From Legionellaceae bacterium (GTDB lineage Bacteria > Pseudomonadota > Gammaproteobacteria > Legionellales > Legionellaceae): a DNA stretch of 64,000 nucleotides. Position 1 is the stretch's first letter. The number at the start of each line of letters is the position of its first letter. Made by a program: the position numbers and the translations under genes. Below, piece after piece: positions 18,935 through 29,724 of this stretch. The DNA lies in assembly GCA_018061965.1 (NCBI GenBank), contig JAGOTG010000001.1, positions 80,155 to 144,154 on the forward strand, given 5' to 3'. Below the pieces are notes generated by a model. That model had not been told where the DNA came from, did not search any database, and saw only the letters and a program-made list of their open reading frames with translations.

Positions 18935-21900
18935 ACTATTATACCTTCATCAATCACTTCCAATACATTAAGTTCTTGTATCTTTTGCATCTGAGCTATT
19001 TCTTCTGATAGTTCAATAATTGTGCTTTTATTAAAAATTTCCGTTATACTTACTCGAACATTTAATATCTTATTCAGTTTATGTAGCAATTTGATCGCGG
19101 TAAGGCTATTCCCACCTAAATCAAAAAAGTTATCATGCTTGCTAAGTTCCTGATTTCCCAAGATATTGAAAAATATCTTGGCAACAGTATGCTCAGTTTG
19201 TGTGTAGTGTTCATCAACAAGAAATATCTCCTTTGAGTGAGCGTCTTGATTTTCAGGCTCATCTTCTGGAGCATTGAATATTTTTTCTTTAATATCATCG
19301 ATATTAATCTTTGACACAATGAATTGCCCAGATTGATAAGTATGCAGCAATTGCATAAAAACCTCTGCGCCTTCATCCTCAGATACACGATTCAATCTTA
19401 AAGTCTCAATGTTCTGATTTAATATTTGACCGCTTTTAACCTCAGTGCTATCAGACCATGTTAACCAGTTGATCGCCATTATTTTATTACCGTTCCTGAA
19501 ACATTTAGCACTAAGAACATCAAGATATGCATTTTCAGAGGAGTAAACTAATTTGCCAACATCTCCCATAATACTTGTCAAAGAAGAAAATAAAATGAAG
19601 AACTTCAACCGCTCTTTCTGCAATAAATGATATAAATTATGTGCTCCAGATATTTTTGCAGAAGTATTATCAAAAATACCTTCAACTGCTTTATCAAGTG
19701 GGCGATTATGACTCACTGCTGTATGGATAACAGCATCAATCTTTCCATGCATTTTTTTTACATTGTCCAATACCTGAGATAGTGCTTTACTATCTGATAC
19801 ATCGCATTGCAAGATTTCCACACTACAATCGTGACTTTTTATAATATTAATGATATCTAATCGTTTAACATCCATTTCAACGGTTTGAGTATCGAGCAAA
19901 ACAAAGTGCATTGAGCGATTTTCAGACATTTTCTTCGCAACGGCTAATGCAAGTTGTCCCAATCCTCCCGAGATTAATATCACATCGTTTTTTTGCAGCG
20001 AAGATACACGGGATAATCCAACATTTTTTGGTACCGAATAGGATTCAAAATTTTGCTTCCATAAATAACCATAGCGTAATGAGTAGTTCGGTTCCAAATA
20101 ATAATGATCTGTGTTGATTAACAGTGCGATTAAATAAGCACTCTCTATAGAATCACCTACATCAATAACACACGTTGCTAAAAATACATTCTCGTGTGGT
20201 ATTGTCCTAACTGCAGCCAATATCGGCGCTTTGTTTTCACAAATCCAATCGTCACCACTTACTTGATTTAAATTATTGATTAAAACGGCCACATTAATTT
20301 TTCTATCAAGATAAGTAAAAACAACACTCTGCAACATATATAAGCTATAAGAGCCTGTATATTGACACCTTGCATACGAAATATCTGAATCTATGGGCAT
20401 GATTTGCCAACCATGGATTACATTTTGAATATCGAACTTTTTAATATAATTACTAAGCGCAACATAGTGTGATGTCAGCTCAGGATTTAAGAAAATAAGT
20501 TCTTCTTTAATCACAATATCTGGCTCTTTAGAAGCAATAACCACAATAACATGTTGGTTATTTTCCAATAAAGAATCAACTAGAGAAGTTAGTGAATGTT
20601 GCTCGTCTTGGAAAATTAACCACGATGAGGATTCCTTGTATTCTGGAATGGCGCTGCGATCTATTTTTTCAATTGTTTGCCAGGTGGCATGATAAATCCA
20701 GTCACCATCATTTGCTATTTTAAGAGCATCCTTTTTAACGATATCAGTGCTTGGGCTCGGTTCGTGATCAATCCAACACCGAATTTTTTCAAATTGATAA
20801 AATGGAATACGTGGTTTTTTTACATGATCCACATAAGTAAGTTGTTCTTTTGACCAATTCATGTTTTTTCCATAGCACCACAATTGCCCTATTGCGGTAT
20901 ATAGATGTTCCAAATCGGACGCGTTTTTTTTATGTTCATTTGCATTTTTAACTAAGCTGATTGTTTGGTGAATATTTTGTTGAGAAACAAAGTATTTTAA
21001 AGCTCTACCAGGCCCAACCTCTAAATATACCGCATTATTATAAGACTGATTTAATGTTATGATGCCCTGACAGAATTTAACAGGCTTCAAAAGTTGCGCG
21101 GCCCAATAACTTGCTGAGGTGGCCTGCTCATCTGTAATAAATGTACCAGAAAGATTTGAAATAAAATTAATATGGGGCTTTGAAAACTCGAACTCACACA
21201 AATAGTTCTCAAATTCAACTGATGCGACTCGCATCATCTCAGAATGATAGGCATGAGATACATGTAACACAGAGCACGCCACGTCTTCTTTGTCTAATAT
21301 TTTTTTCAGGGCATCGATATCTTCTTTTTCCCCAGAAATCACACAATACTCCGGAGCGTTATAAACGGAAATCGTCATACAAGAATGTAAATAACGTCTC
21401 ATTTTTTCCGGTGAGCTGTTTACTGAAAGCATCTTACCCGACGGCATCAGTTGCATTAACTCGCCACGTTTTAAGACTATAGATATCGCACTTTCTAGGG
21501 TCAAAACACCAGCAAGTGTCGCTGCAACAAACTCACCTATACTATGCCCGATCATACCGGCTGGTTGAATATCCAAATCCATTAAAAACTTAGCTAAAGC
21601 ATAGGAAACAATAAACAACGCTGGCTGACATGTTTGAGTTTGTTGTAGAACGATACTAGATTCTAGGCCTTTACTAGGATAGAGCAGAGACTTAATATTA
21701 ATATTACTTATCTTAGTAATAACTTCAAAACACTGATCTAGATAGTGCATATAATTAGGTTCTTTTTGATATAACTCAAACATCATATTTACATATTGCG
21801 ATCCTTGCCCTGGAAACATGAAAATAATGGGTGGATTTGTTGACAGCGTTTGATTTGAATAAGATGCATTTTTTAGCTTGGAAATTGCGCCTTCTTTATT

Positions 21901-24900
21901 ATCACAAACAATTGTGCCACGATAATGAAAGTCTTCTCGTTTATTTTGTAATAAATATGCAACATTATGTATGTCACAACTATTTTCTGAGGATAAATAC
22001 GCCGCTAAAGCCGCACAATATTGCTGATAAGACTGAGGACTTTTGGCACTAATAGGTAATACATAATAATTCATTATTGGCGGAGGTAAACTAGAAATTT
22101 TCGTTTCCAAAGGTTTAATATATTCTCTCAAAATCACATGAGCATTCGTTCCGCCAATCCCAAATGCACTAACCGCAGCAACGCGCTTTTTCTCTGGAGG
22201 AATATTCCATTCTTGTTTTTCAATAACTACTCTGAATTGGGTATCTTCTATATGAATATCCGGATTTATCTCTTTAAAATTTATTTGCGGAGGAATAACA
22301 TGGTTTTTCAGCATGTAACAAAGTTTAATAACACTCGCAACGCCTGCAGCACTGTAAGCATGTCCAATATTGGCTTTGACAGATCCTAAAATACAATCAT
22401 AAGGACGACCTTTGGCTGTTTTCTCAAAAGCATCATGCAATGCAGAAATTTCAATAGGATCTCCAAGCGCTGTACCAGTCCCGTGACATTCTACATAACC
22501 CACTTCTTGAGCCGAAATACTAGCAACAGCTTGTGCTGCTAGAATACATTCCATTTGTCCTTGTATGCTTGGCGCTGTGAATCCAACTTTTTGGTTGCCG
22601 TCATTATTTGTTGCATAACCAGAAATGACAGCTAATATATTATCATCGTCGATTATCGCTTGCGACAACCTCTTTAGTACAACAATGCCCACTCCCTCAG
22701 AGCGCACAATACCTGTTGCTTCTTTATCAAAAACACGGCAATACCCATCTTGAGAATGAATCATTTTGTCATAGTAGAGGTAACCACAGTTGCCAGGTAC
22801 AAACGAAGCGCCTCCTGCTAAAGCAATATCACATGTCCCTAACGCTAAATTTTTACACGCTTCAACAATGGTAACCAAGGAAGTAGAGCAAGCCGTGTTA
22901 ATGTTGAGCGATGTGCCAGTTAATCCTAATAAATAACTGGTTCTTGTAGCCAAAAAGTCTTTACGGTTAAGTGTCTGAATTTCCCAACTATACTCAGTGC
23001 ATAAATCCTGATCATGCAGCATGTTTTTAATAAAGTACTCACTTTCACTCATACCTGCAAACACAGCAATTTTCTTAGTGCTACGTTCTTTAATATAACC
23101 AGCATCTTCCAAAGCCATCCATGCGTGCTCAAAGAATTTTCTCATTTGTGGATCTGCTAATTTCGCGTCATTAATCGAAAATCCCCAAAATTTTGGATCA
23201 AACATCTCAATATTATCTACAATGCCGCTGACTGGAACATAATTTGGACTGTTCAAAACATCATCTGGAACACCGCGTTCTCTGCATTCGTCAAGAGAAA
23301 AATAGGATAAACAATTTTTACCATTAGCAATATTATCCCAATATTTATCAGTATTTTCAGAATTAGCGAATGCACCAGACATCCCAATAATTGCTATATC
23401 CGTCTCTATATGATTTGAAAATAATGTTTGTGATTGAGGTATTGATCTGTCCTTATTCGATAAAAAATCACTAAACGCTTTGATACTTGGGTACTTAAAA
23501 ATATCACTTATTTTACAATGGCTAAAATCAAGGTGCTTTTTAAGTTGAGTGATAAAACGGATTGCGAGGATGCTGTTACCACCAAGATCAAAAAAGTTTG
23601 TTTCGATGCCTATTTTCTCTACGTTCAAATTCAATATATCAGCCCATATTTGAGCTATTTTTTCTTCAATACTATCTCGAGGTACTATTATTTTTTCAGC
23701 TTCAAAATTTACATCGGGTAAAGCATTAACATCCAACTTTCCACTTAGTGTTAAAGGCAATTCATCAAGCTGCATCATAGCGCTTGGAATCATATATGCA
23801 GGGAGAATTTTTTCTAAAAACGCCACAACTTCATTCGGGTCTAAGTTTTTATCAGCAATGTAGTAACTGATCAAAAAACTGTTGTTCTCGTTTTTTTTCA
23901 ATATGGTAGTTGCGTAGGAAATATGTTTATGTTTCAAAAAAGCACTATCAATTTCACTCAATTCAATACGATATCCTCGTAATTTAATTTGTGTATCGTT
24001 TCTTCCTACATATTCTAAACATCCATTCGGTAACCATCTCACCAGATCACCCGTTTTATACATCATCAGCGCATTCTTGAAATCAAAGCTATTTGATGAT
24101 TGTAAGAAAGGATTTTTGACAAATTTTTCATTTGTTAGTGTTGGTTGGTTCAAATATCCTCTAGCAACACCCGCTCCACCAATGTATAGCTCTCCGATAG
24201 CTCCTATAGGCACAGGATTCAGACTCTTTCCGAAGACATAACAAGTAGCGTTATACATTGGCCGGCCAATAATGTTATTTAGCTCATTTTTTATAAGAGC
24301 GGTGGTCGTATTTACTGTGCACTCAGTCGGGCCGTAGGTATTAAAAACATTGGAACCATTACTAATAAATCTAGAAAAAGCTTTTAATCTGAAATTAGTA
24401 CCTCCGGCAATAACAGTTCGTAATTTAAATTTGTTGTATTCCTCATGATTAAACACCTCAGCAATTTCAGAATTCAAATTCATTATAGAAATAGAATGTT
24501 CTTTATAAATTTTAAAAAATTGCTCCAAATCACGTATACCATCCTTGGCAATACATAACTTATTACCATTAACCAATGGCAATAGAGTTTCTTCAAGACT
24601 TGCGTCAAAAACATAAGACCGATAAAACATGAAATTGTCTTGTTCATCAAATCGATATATCGATTTCATTGAACATAACAAATTGACCAAATTTTTATGC
24701 TCTATCATGACACCTTTAGGCTGGCCTGTTGTTCCTGAGGTATACATAACATACGCCAAATTATTGGCGCTTGATGATGTCGCCAAATTTATAAAGGGGT
24801 TTCTTGATAGTTTTTCTATGACTGTTCGACTGTCTATGGAAATAAACGGTATCAACGCAAGGCCACAGGTCTGATCTTGATAGATCTGATTACCAATTAC

Positions 24901-27900
24901 GACACTAGCATTAGTATCTTCAAGGATATATCGCTTTCGTTCTGCTGGGTAATTGGGATCAATAGGAACGTATGCTCCTCCAGATTTCAGAACAGCAAGC
25001 ATTGCGATAATAACGTGCTCACTTCGATCTAAACATAAGCCTACGCATTTTTCTGGGGTAACCGCGTATATGCTTTGTAATTCATATGCTAATTGATTCG
25101 CTTTTATGTTTAATTGTTCATAAGTGAGTTCTATATTCTCACAAACAACTGCTACGTTATGTGGGGTTTTTGATACCTGTTCTTCAAAAAGCTGATGCGC
25201 AGTAACGAATCGAGAGTAATCTTTGTAAGTGTTATTCCATTTATAAATAAGTGTGTTGTAGGTTTCTGGAGAGAGGTAGCCTAAATCATCGATACTAAAA
25301 TCAATTTTCTCTACTATCTGTCCCAAGATTAAAGTATATGTTTCAATCAAACAATGTATTGTATCTGATTCAAATAATGAGGTTGCATAGTTGAAATAGC
25401 CAGTCAGCTGAGTATGAGTATCGTCAAAAAAAGTACTTAAATCGAATTTAGAAACGGCGTACAGTTCATCGATATCACAAGCTCTAAAAAAGTCACCTAC
25501 TTTATTTGGTAAGGTATGAACATTTTGTGCGCCGAACATGATTTGAAAAATAGGATGTCGTGATAAATCTTTAGGCAATTTCAAGGCATCTATTAACGTA
25601 TCGAACGGACAATCTTGGTTTTGTTGCGCGTTTGAAAGACAGATGCCAATCCGCTGTATTAACTCAGATATTGACTCCTTTGATTCAGAAGCAGATATTC
25701 TTATGGCCAAGGTATTCACAAAAAAACCGATTAAATATTCAAGTTGAGCATGATGGCGATTCGCAACTGGCATACCAATAACAATGTCGTCTTGAAAAGA
25801 ATATGTTCGTAACATCAAATAATAAGCAGTGAACATAACTGTAAATAAGCTAACTTTCTGTGACTTGGCTAATGCACGTAGTTTTACAGAAAGTTCTAAA
25901 GAAATTTCAAAAGAAATCTTTTGTCCGGAGTAGTCAACTGTATTGGGTCTTGGTTTATCTATGATGAAATTAAAAGGAACATAGTCCTCTAAACTGTTTC
26001 GCCAATAATCTAACTGCGTGATTATTTCTGAATTATTTATGGTACGCTGCTGCCATACGGAAAAGTCTTTATATTGGATATCTAGTTGCGGTAATTTACA
26101 ATCTTGCGCAGATTTTGATACTTGCACATGCTGATAGAAGTCATAAAGCTCATTCAAAAGAATATGCTCTGACCATCCATCAAAAGCAATATGATGGATA
26201 ACTGTGCTGAGATAACATTTTTCATCACAATGATAAACCACCGCTCTCAACATGCAATCATTGGTTAAATCGAAATGATAAGCCGCATCCAATTTCATAA
26301 AGTTCTTTAGCTCAGCATCATTGGCAGTATCTTTAAAAGCAAGTGTAAAGTTTTCTGTGTGGGTATGAATAATTTCTTGGTAAGGATGACCATCCTCATC
26401 AATATTAATGATTGTTTTTAATATCTCGTGTCGCTCAATGATATGTTTGAACGCGTTTTCCAACAACTTTAGCTCGATATTTGAAGGTATCTGATAGACG
26501 AGGTGAATGTTATAAGCATTGGTTCGATCTTCAAACTTATCTATAAACAATAATCGTTGTTGAGCAAAAGATAATGGGTATGCCTTATCTTGATTATTGG
26601 GTACTATTGCGAAAATTGAGTTTTCTGGAAAGTCAGTAAGCTTGGATACAAATTTCTCAACCGTACTATTTTGTAAAAAACAAATGAAATTTGTCTGGAT
26701 ATCTAATTCTCGTAATATACGATTAACAATTTGTATGGCCAGGATACTTGTCCCTCCCAAACCAAAAAAATCGTCATGAATGCCAATTTTTTCAATCCCT
26801 AAAACGTCCTGCCATATTATACAAATTTGCTTTTCTAATAAATTTCTTGGCGCCTCATAAGTGTTTTTAGTGGAAAAAATTGGTTCCGGTAGAGCGTTTC
26901 TATCGAGTTTTCCATTAGCTGTTAAAGGAAAACTTGGTAAGTGTACCAGTATATCTGGTATCATATGTTCAGGAATATGTTTTTTGAGATGTTTGTGAAG
27001 GGCATTCTCATCAAAAGGCTTATACGCCACATAGTAGCCTACCAAGTATTGTGTTTCTGCATTATGCTTCAATAAAACAGTAACTTGTTTAATATCAGGG
27101 TAGGCAGTGAATGCTTTCTCGATTTCATTTATCTCAATTCTATGACCACGAATTTTAATTTGACTATCGTTTCTGCCTAAAAACTCTAGTTCTCCATCAG
27201 CTCGGTAGCGAACCAAATCTCCTGTTTTGTACAACCTAGCATTGATATTGTGTTTTTTATCCTCTGCCGTCTGAAAAGGATTGGCAATAAATCGTTCATT
27301 AGTTAATAGCGGTTGATTGAGGTATTCACGAGCCAACCCATACCCACCAATGCACAGTTCCCCTGTATCTCCTGTATCAGCTATGGTTAAATCTTCATTG
27401 AGAACATAGAGTGACTCTCCAGGGAGCGCCTCTCCCAAGCCTACTAAACCCAGCACGTCCATTTCTGTATGATGATAATATCTTGACGCCGACCAAATCG
27501 TTGTTTCCGTTGGCCCATAAACATGTATGACATCTATCTTTTTCTCAAGTAGTTTTCTCAATAATTCTATGTGTAATTGTTCTCCACCAATGATTAGTTT
27601 TGCAGCAAGTTTATTTGGAATGCTATCCAGTAATGCACTACATAAACTTGGCGTCAACTGAAAAAATGAGAGTTCTTGAAAATTAATGGCGGATATGTCT
27701 TTATGACCATTGTCTAAAACAACAGTACCTCCTGTCAAAAGAGGCAATCCATATTCCATACCAAAAATATCAAATGTATAATTTGTGATGCTGTAAGTAT
27801 TGAGTGACTTCAGCTTTTTAAAGTATAATTTTTTGAAAGCCACAAGCAAGTGTAAAAAAGACGAGTGTTCAATAGCAACACCCTTAGGTATACCGGTCGT

Positions 27901-28398
27901 ACCACTAGTGTAGATAACATACGCTAAATCCGTCTCGCTATAAATTAATCCACGATTATCTGCTTGCGAATTATTGCCCGTATTATTCTTACACTCATCT
28001 ACTAATATGCAATCAACATCTGATATATCTTGCATATCAGATATCAAATGATTTTCGGTCAAAACAACGTTAATTCGTGTATCATGAACAATATGAAGAA
28101 TCCTTTTTATAGGGTAATTCGGCTCTATGGGAACATAAGCACTTCCGGTCTTTAGTACAGCAAGGATGGCAACCAACAGCCACTCACTTCTTTCCAAATA
28201 TAAACCAATAAAACTATTTTTTCCCGTGCAGTAATTTTTTATTAAATATGTCGCAAGATTATCTGCATACTCATTAAGTGCACGATACGTTAGTGTTTTA
28301 TCTTTAAAACGCACCGCAATAGCATCTGGCGTTCGTTTGACTTGCGCTTCAAAATTTTCATGAATGGTTTGTGATAAAAAAGATGGGTTATCAAGCAT
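18931..28398 (-). CDS. Hybrid NRPS-PKS (A-PCP-C-A-PCP-KS-AT-KR-ACP)
   Basis: A 3155-residue assembly line. I start at the ATG at 28398 because GGAGGGAGG lies just before it; a TTG start at 28416 is less likely. Residue numbers are approximate. A1 10-510 with pocket D-I-M-Q-I-G-V-I-W-K, close to the glycine code. PCP1 near 555 (LGGTSIL). C 610-1050 with HHIAFDGWS. A2 1070-1580 with pocket D-A-E-N-I-G-T-V-N-K, unassigned. PCP2 near 1615. KS 1665-2090 with C in NTACSTS and histidines in ECHGTGTALGD and ANIGH. AT 2195-2490 with GHSIGE and SHAYHS, suggesting malonyl-CoA. KR 2800-3000 with GGLGQLA and YSSENAY. ACP near 3100 (LGGNSLTAI). With no leading C domain, A1-PCP1 is the loading module. A serine recombinase and transposase lie upstream on the same element. 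Confidence 0.94.
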   Translation of the reverse strand: MLDNPSFLSQTIHENFEAQVKRTPDAIAVRFKDKTLTYRALNEYADNLATYLIKNYCTGKNSFIGLYLERSEWLLVAILAVLKTGSAYVPIEPNYPIKRILHIVHDTRINVVLTENHLISDMQDISDVDCILVDECKNNTGNNSQADNRGLIYSETDLAYVIYTSGTTGIPKGVAIEHSSFLHLLVAFKKLYFKKLKSLNTYSITNYTFDIFGMEYGLPLLTGGTVVLDNGHKDISAINFQELSFFQLTPSLCSALLDSIPNKLAAKLIIGGEQLHIELLRKLLEKKIDVIHVYGPTETTIWSASRYYHHTEMDVLGLVGLGEALPGESLYVLNEDLTIADTGDTGELCIGGYGLAREYLNQPLLTNERFIANPFQTAEDKKHNINARLYKTGDLVRYRADGELEFLGRNDSQIKIRGHRIEINEIEKAFTAYPDIKQVTVLLKHNAETQYLVGYYVAYKPFDENALHKHLKKHIPEHMIPDILVHLPSFPLTANGKLDRNALPEPIFSTKNTYEAPRNLLEKQICIIWQDVLGIEKIGIHDDFFGLGGTSILAIQIVNRILRELDIQTNFICFLQNSTVEKFVSKLTDFPENSIFAIVPNNQDKAYPLSFAQQRLLFIDKFEDRTNAYNIHLVYQIPSNIELKLLENAFKHIIERHEILKTIINIDEDGHPYQEIIHTHTENFTLAFKDTANDAELKNFMKLDAAYHFDLTNDCMLRAVVYHCDEKCYLSTVIHHIAFDGWSEHILLNELYDFYQHVQVSKSAQDCKLPQLDIQYKDFSVWQQRTINNSEIITQLDYWRNSLEDYVPFNFIIDKPRPNTVDYSGQKISFEISLELSVKLRALAKSQKVSLFTVMFTAYYLMLRTYSFQDDIVIGMPVANRHHAQLEYLIGFFVNTLAIRISASESKESISELIQRIGICLSNAQQNQDCPFDTLIDALKLPKDLSRHPIFQIMFGAQNVHTLPNKVGDFFRACDIDELYAVSKFDLSTFFDDTHTQLTGYFNYATSLFESDTIHCLIETYTLILGQIVEKIDFSIDDLGYLSPETYNTLIYKWNNTYKDYSRFVTAHQLFEEQVSKTPHNVAVVCENIELTYEQLNIKANQLAYELQSIYAVTPEKCVGLCLDRSEHVIIAMLAVLKSGGAYVPIDPNYPAERKRYILEDTNASVVIGNQIYQDQTCGLALIPFISIDSRTVIEKLSRNPFINLATSSSANNLAYVMYTSGTTGQPKGVMIEHKNLVNLLCSMKSIYRFDEQDNFMFYRSYVFDASLEETLLPLVNGNKLCIAKDGIRDLEQFFKIYKEHSISIMNLNSEIAEVFNHEEYNKFKLRTVIAGGTNFRLKAFSRFISNGSNVFNTYGPTECTVNTTTALIKNELNNIIGRPMYNATCYVFGKSLNPVPIGAIGELYIGGAGVARGYLNQPTLTNEKFVKNPFLQSSNSFDFKNALMMYKTGDLVRWLPNGCLEYVGRNDTQIKLRGYRIELSEIDSAFLKHKHISYATTILKKNENNSFLISYYIADKNLDPNEVVAFLEKILPAYMIPSAMMQLDELPLTLSGKLDVNALPDVNFEAEKIIVPRDSIEEKIAQIWADILNLNVEKIGIETNFFDLGGNSILAIRFITQLKKHLDFSHCKISDIFKYPSIKAFSDFLSNKDRSIPQSQTLFSNHIETDIAIIGMSGAFANSENTDKYWDNIANGKNCLSYFSLDECRERGVPDDVLNSPNYVPVSGIVDNIEMFDPKFWGFSINDAKLADPQMRKFFEHAWMALEDAGYIKERSTKKIAVFAGMSESEYFIKNMLHDQDLCTEYSWEIQTLNRKDFLATRTSYLLGLTGTSLNINTACSTSLVTIVEACKNLALGTCDIALAGGASFVPGNCGYLYYDKMIHSQDGYCRVFDKEATGIVRSEGVGIVVLKRLSQAIIDDDNILAVISGYATNNDGNQKVGFTAPSIQGQMECILAAQAVASISAQEVGYVECHGTGTALGDPIEISALHDAFEKTAKGRPYDCILGSVKANIGHAYSAAGVASVIKLCYMLKNHVIPPQINFKEINPDIHIEDTQFRVVIEKQEWNIPPEKKRVAAVSAFGIGGTNAHVILREYIKPLETKISSLPPPIMNYYVLPISAKSPQSYQQYCAALAAYLSSENSCDIHNVAYLLQNKREDFHYRGTIVCDNKEGAISKLKNASYSNQTLSTNPPIIFMFPGQGSQYVNMMFELYQKEPNYMHYLDQCFEVITKISNINIKSLLYPSKGLESSIVLQQTQTCQPALFIVSYALAKFLMDLDIQPAGMIGHSIGEFVAATLAGVLTLESAISIVLKRGELMQLMPSGKMLSVNSSPEKMRRYLHSCMTISVYNAPEYCVISGEKEDIDALKKILDKEDVACSVLHVSHAYHSEMMRVASVEFENYLCEFEFSKPHINFISNLSGTFITDEQATSASYWAAQLLKPVKFCQGIITLNQSYNNAVYLEVGPGRALKYFVSQQNIHQTISLVKNANEHKKNASDLEHLYTAIGQLWCYGKNMNWSKEQLTYVDHVKKPRIPFYQFEKIRCWIDHEPSPSTDIVKKDALKIANDGDWIYHATWQTIEKIDRSAIPEYKESSSWLIFQDEQHSLTSLVDSLLENNQHVIVVIASKEPDIVIKEELIFLNPELTSHYVALSNYIKKFDIQNVIHGWQIMPIDSDISYARCQYTGSYSLYMLQSVVFTYLDRKINVAVLINNLNQVSGDDWICENKAPILAAVRTIPHENVFLATCVIDVGDSIESAYLIALLINTDHYYLEPNYSLRYGYLWKQNFESYSVPKNVGLSRVSSLQKNDVILISGGLGQLALAVAKKMSENRSMHFVLLDTQTVEMDVKRLDIINIIKSHDCSVEILQCDVSDSKALSQVLDNVKKMHGKIDAVIHTAVSHNRPLDKAVEGIFDNTSAKISGAHNLYHLLQKERLKFFILFSSLTSIMGDVGKLVYSSENAYLDVLSAKCFRNGNKIMAINWLTWSDSTEVKSGQILNQNIETLRLNRVSEDEGAEVFMQLLHTYQSGQFIVSKINIDDIKEKIFNAPEDEPENQDAHSKEIFLVDEHYTQTEHTVAKIFFNILGNQELSKHDNFFDLGGNSLTAIKLLHKLNKILNVRVSITEIFNKSTIIELSEEIAQMQKIQELNVLEVIDEGIIV

Positions 28399-29512
28399 TA
28401 TAACCTCCCTCCTCAACAGAACAAACCAAGCGCTCTTTGAGTTCTGACAAAGCTGATGGCTTGTTCGACCTCGAAAAAAACAGTCCTTCGCTACTATGAA
28501 TCATGTATGCCGGATCTATCTCTTTTAGTGTGCGATCTATCTTATTCAATAACAGCCAATGCGCATTAATATATAGAGAGTGCGCTAAATGATAGCTGTC
28601 GCCACATGGAAAGATAAGACCACGAACAAAAGCCCCAATGATTCCTGGATAATCAGTAACGCGGCCATTAGCATACTCATACACCACACGATCGACAATT
28701 CTGGTCTGAGGGACAAACCAACGATGTTCAGCTACTTGTGCAATCCATGCTAGCCATGGGTAAATGATAAATCCAGGAAATAAGTACCCCCAAAACACCC
28801 CACTCAATCCAGCCAATTGATAAAACAGAACAATAACACTCAGACAAACAATTACCCTTAATAACAAACCCGCCCTATTTTTATTTTTAAAAAAGTATTT
28901 GCAAGAATTTTTAACAGTATTGAAAACCCCTAATGGCATCAGTGGGTAAAAAAGACAATAGACAAATTTCTTCTGAGAAATATTAGGTACAAACCCTATG
29001 TTCAAAAAATCTTGGATATTCGGATCTTGTTCATCATAATTGGTAAAATGATGTCTAAAATGAGACTTACGTCTATAGTGCATATCTATTTTAAACAATG
29101 GATATTGAAAAAAGAAATTTGCTTGTTTCATTGCTAGTTTTCTGGAAACACAGAGTCCTTGATGCATCCCAATATGGGTCAATTCTTGTAAGGCTCTAAA
29201 TCTACCAGCGATAAATAATCCAGAAAAAATAAAAATATATTGGTACGTTGACATTAATATAATAGAAACAATGATATCTATCCAAATCCAAAGAAAAGGC
29301 AAAAATGACAACCAATTGTCTATATTACTTAATCGATAATTAAATTTTTTATTTTGTAACGCTTTTATCCAGTCTATTTTTTTGTTAAATTTAAAATATC
29401 TTGAATAATACAAGCATCTCAAAAGTAGTGATATGGAGCATAAATTTGCAAAGAATAGATGTTTATTCATATGCCCTAAAAAAAGAATAGATCGCGACTG
29501 ATGATAAACCAT
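28391..29512 (-). CDS. Membrane fatty-acid-desaturase-like enzyme, first gene of the NRPS operon
   Basis: A 373-residue integral membrane protein of the fatty acid desaturase/hydroxylase type (di-iron, histidine-box). Visible boxes are HIGMHQ (HxxxH) near residue 118, HFRHHF (HxxHH) near 150, and a C-terminal DSYHLAHSLYINAH block near 308-320. About four hydrophobic spans lie around them. It overlaps the NRPS-PKS start by 8 bases, which places translation of the two together. An alternative start lies at the ATG at 29467. In this operon it may oxidise a chain or an assembly-line intermediate rather than membrane lipids, but neither the substrate nor the reaction (desaturation or hydroxylation) can be told. 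Confidence 0.8.
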   Translation of the reverse strand: MVYHQSRSILFLGHMNKHLFFANLCSISLLLRCLYYSRYFKFNKKIDWIKALQNKKFNYRLSNIDNWLSFLPFLWIWIDIIVSIILMSTYQYIFIFSGLFIAGRFRALQELTHIGMHQGLCVSRKLAMKQANFFFQYPLFKIDMHYRRKSHFRHHFTNYDEQDPNIQDFLNIGFVPNISQKKFVYCLFYPLMPLGVFNTVKNSCKYFFKNKNRAGLLLRVIVCLSVIVLFYQLAGLSGVFWGYLFPGFIIYPWLAWIAQVAEHRWFVPQTRIVDRVVYEYANGRVTDYPGIIGAFVRGLIFPCGDSYHLAHSLYINAHWLLLNKIDRTLKEIDPAYMIHSSEGLFFSRSNKPSALSELKERLVCSVEEGGYNA

Positions 29513-29724
29513 CTTATTAAAAATATCTACCGAGCTAGCTCTCTAAACAGTGTTACAAAGCTCATATTAACTGCATGATCATTGAATTTATTTTCTAAAA
29601 TAATTGAGTTCAACAAAAAATTTACCAACTTAGCTCCGACGTTCAATATGGATGTTAGGTGGCGTATCCCTCTCTAGGCCAAAAAAGAAAAATCGATATC
29701 CTCTAACACTTAACACAGTAGGGA

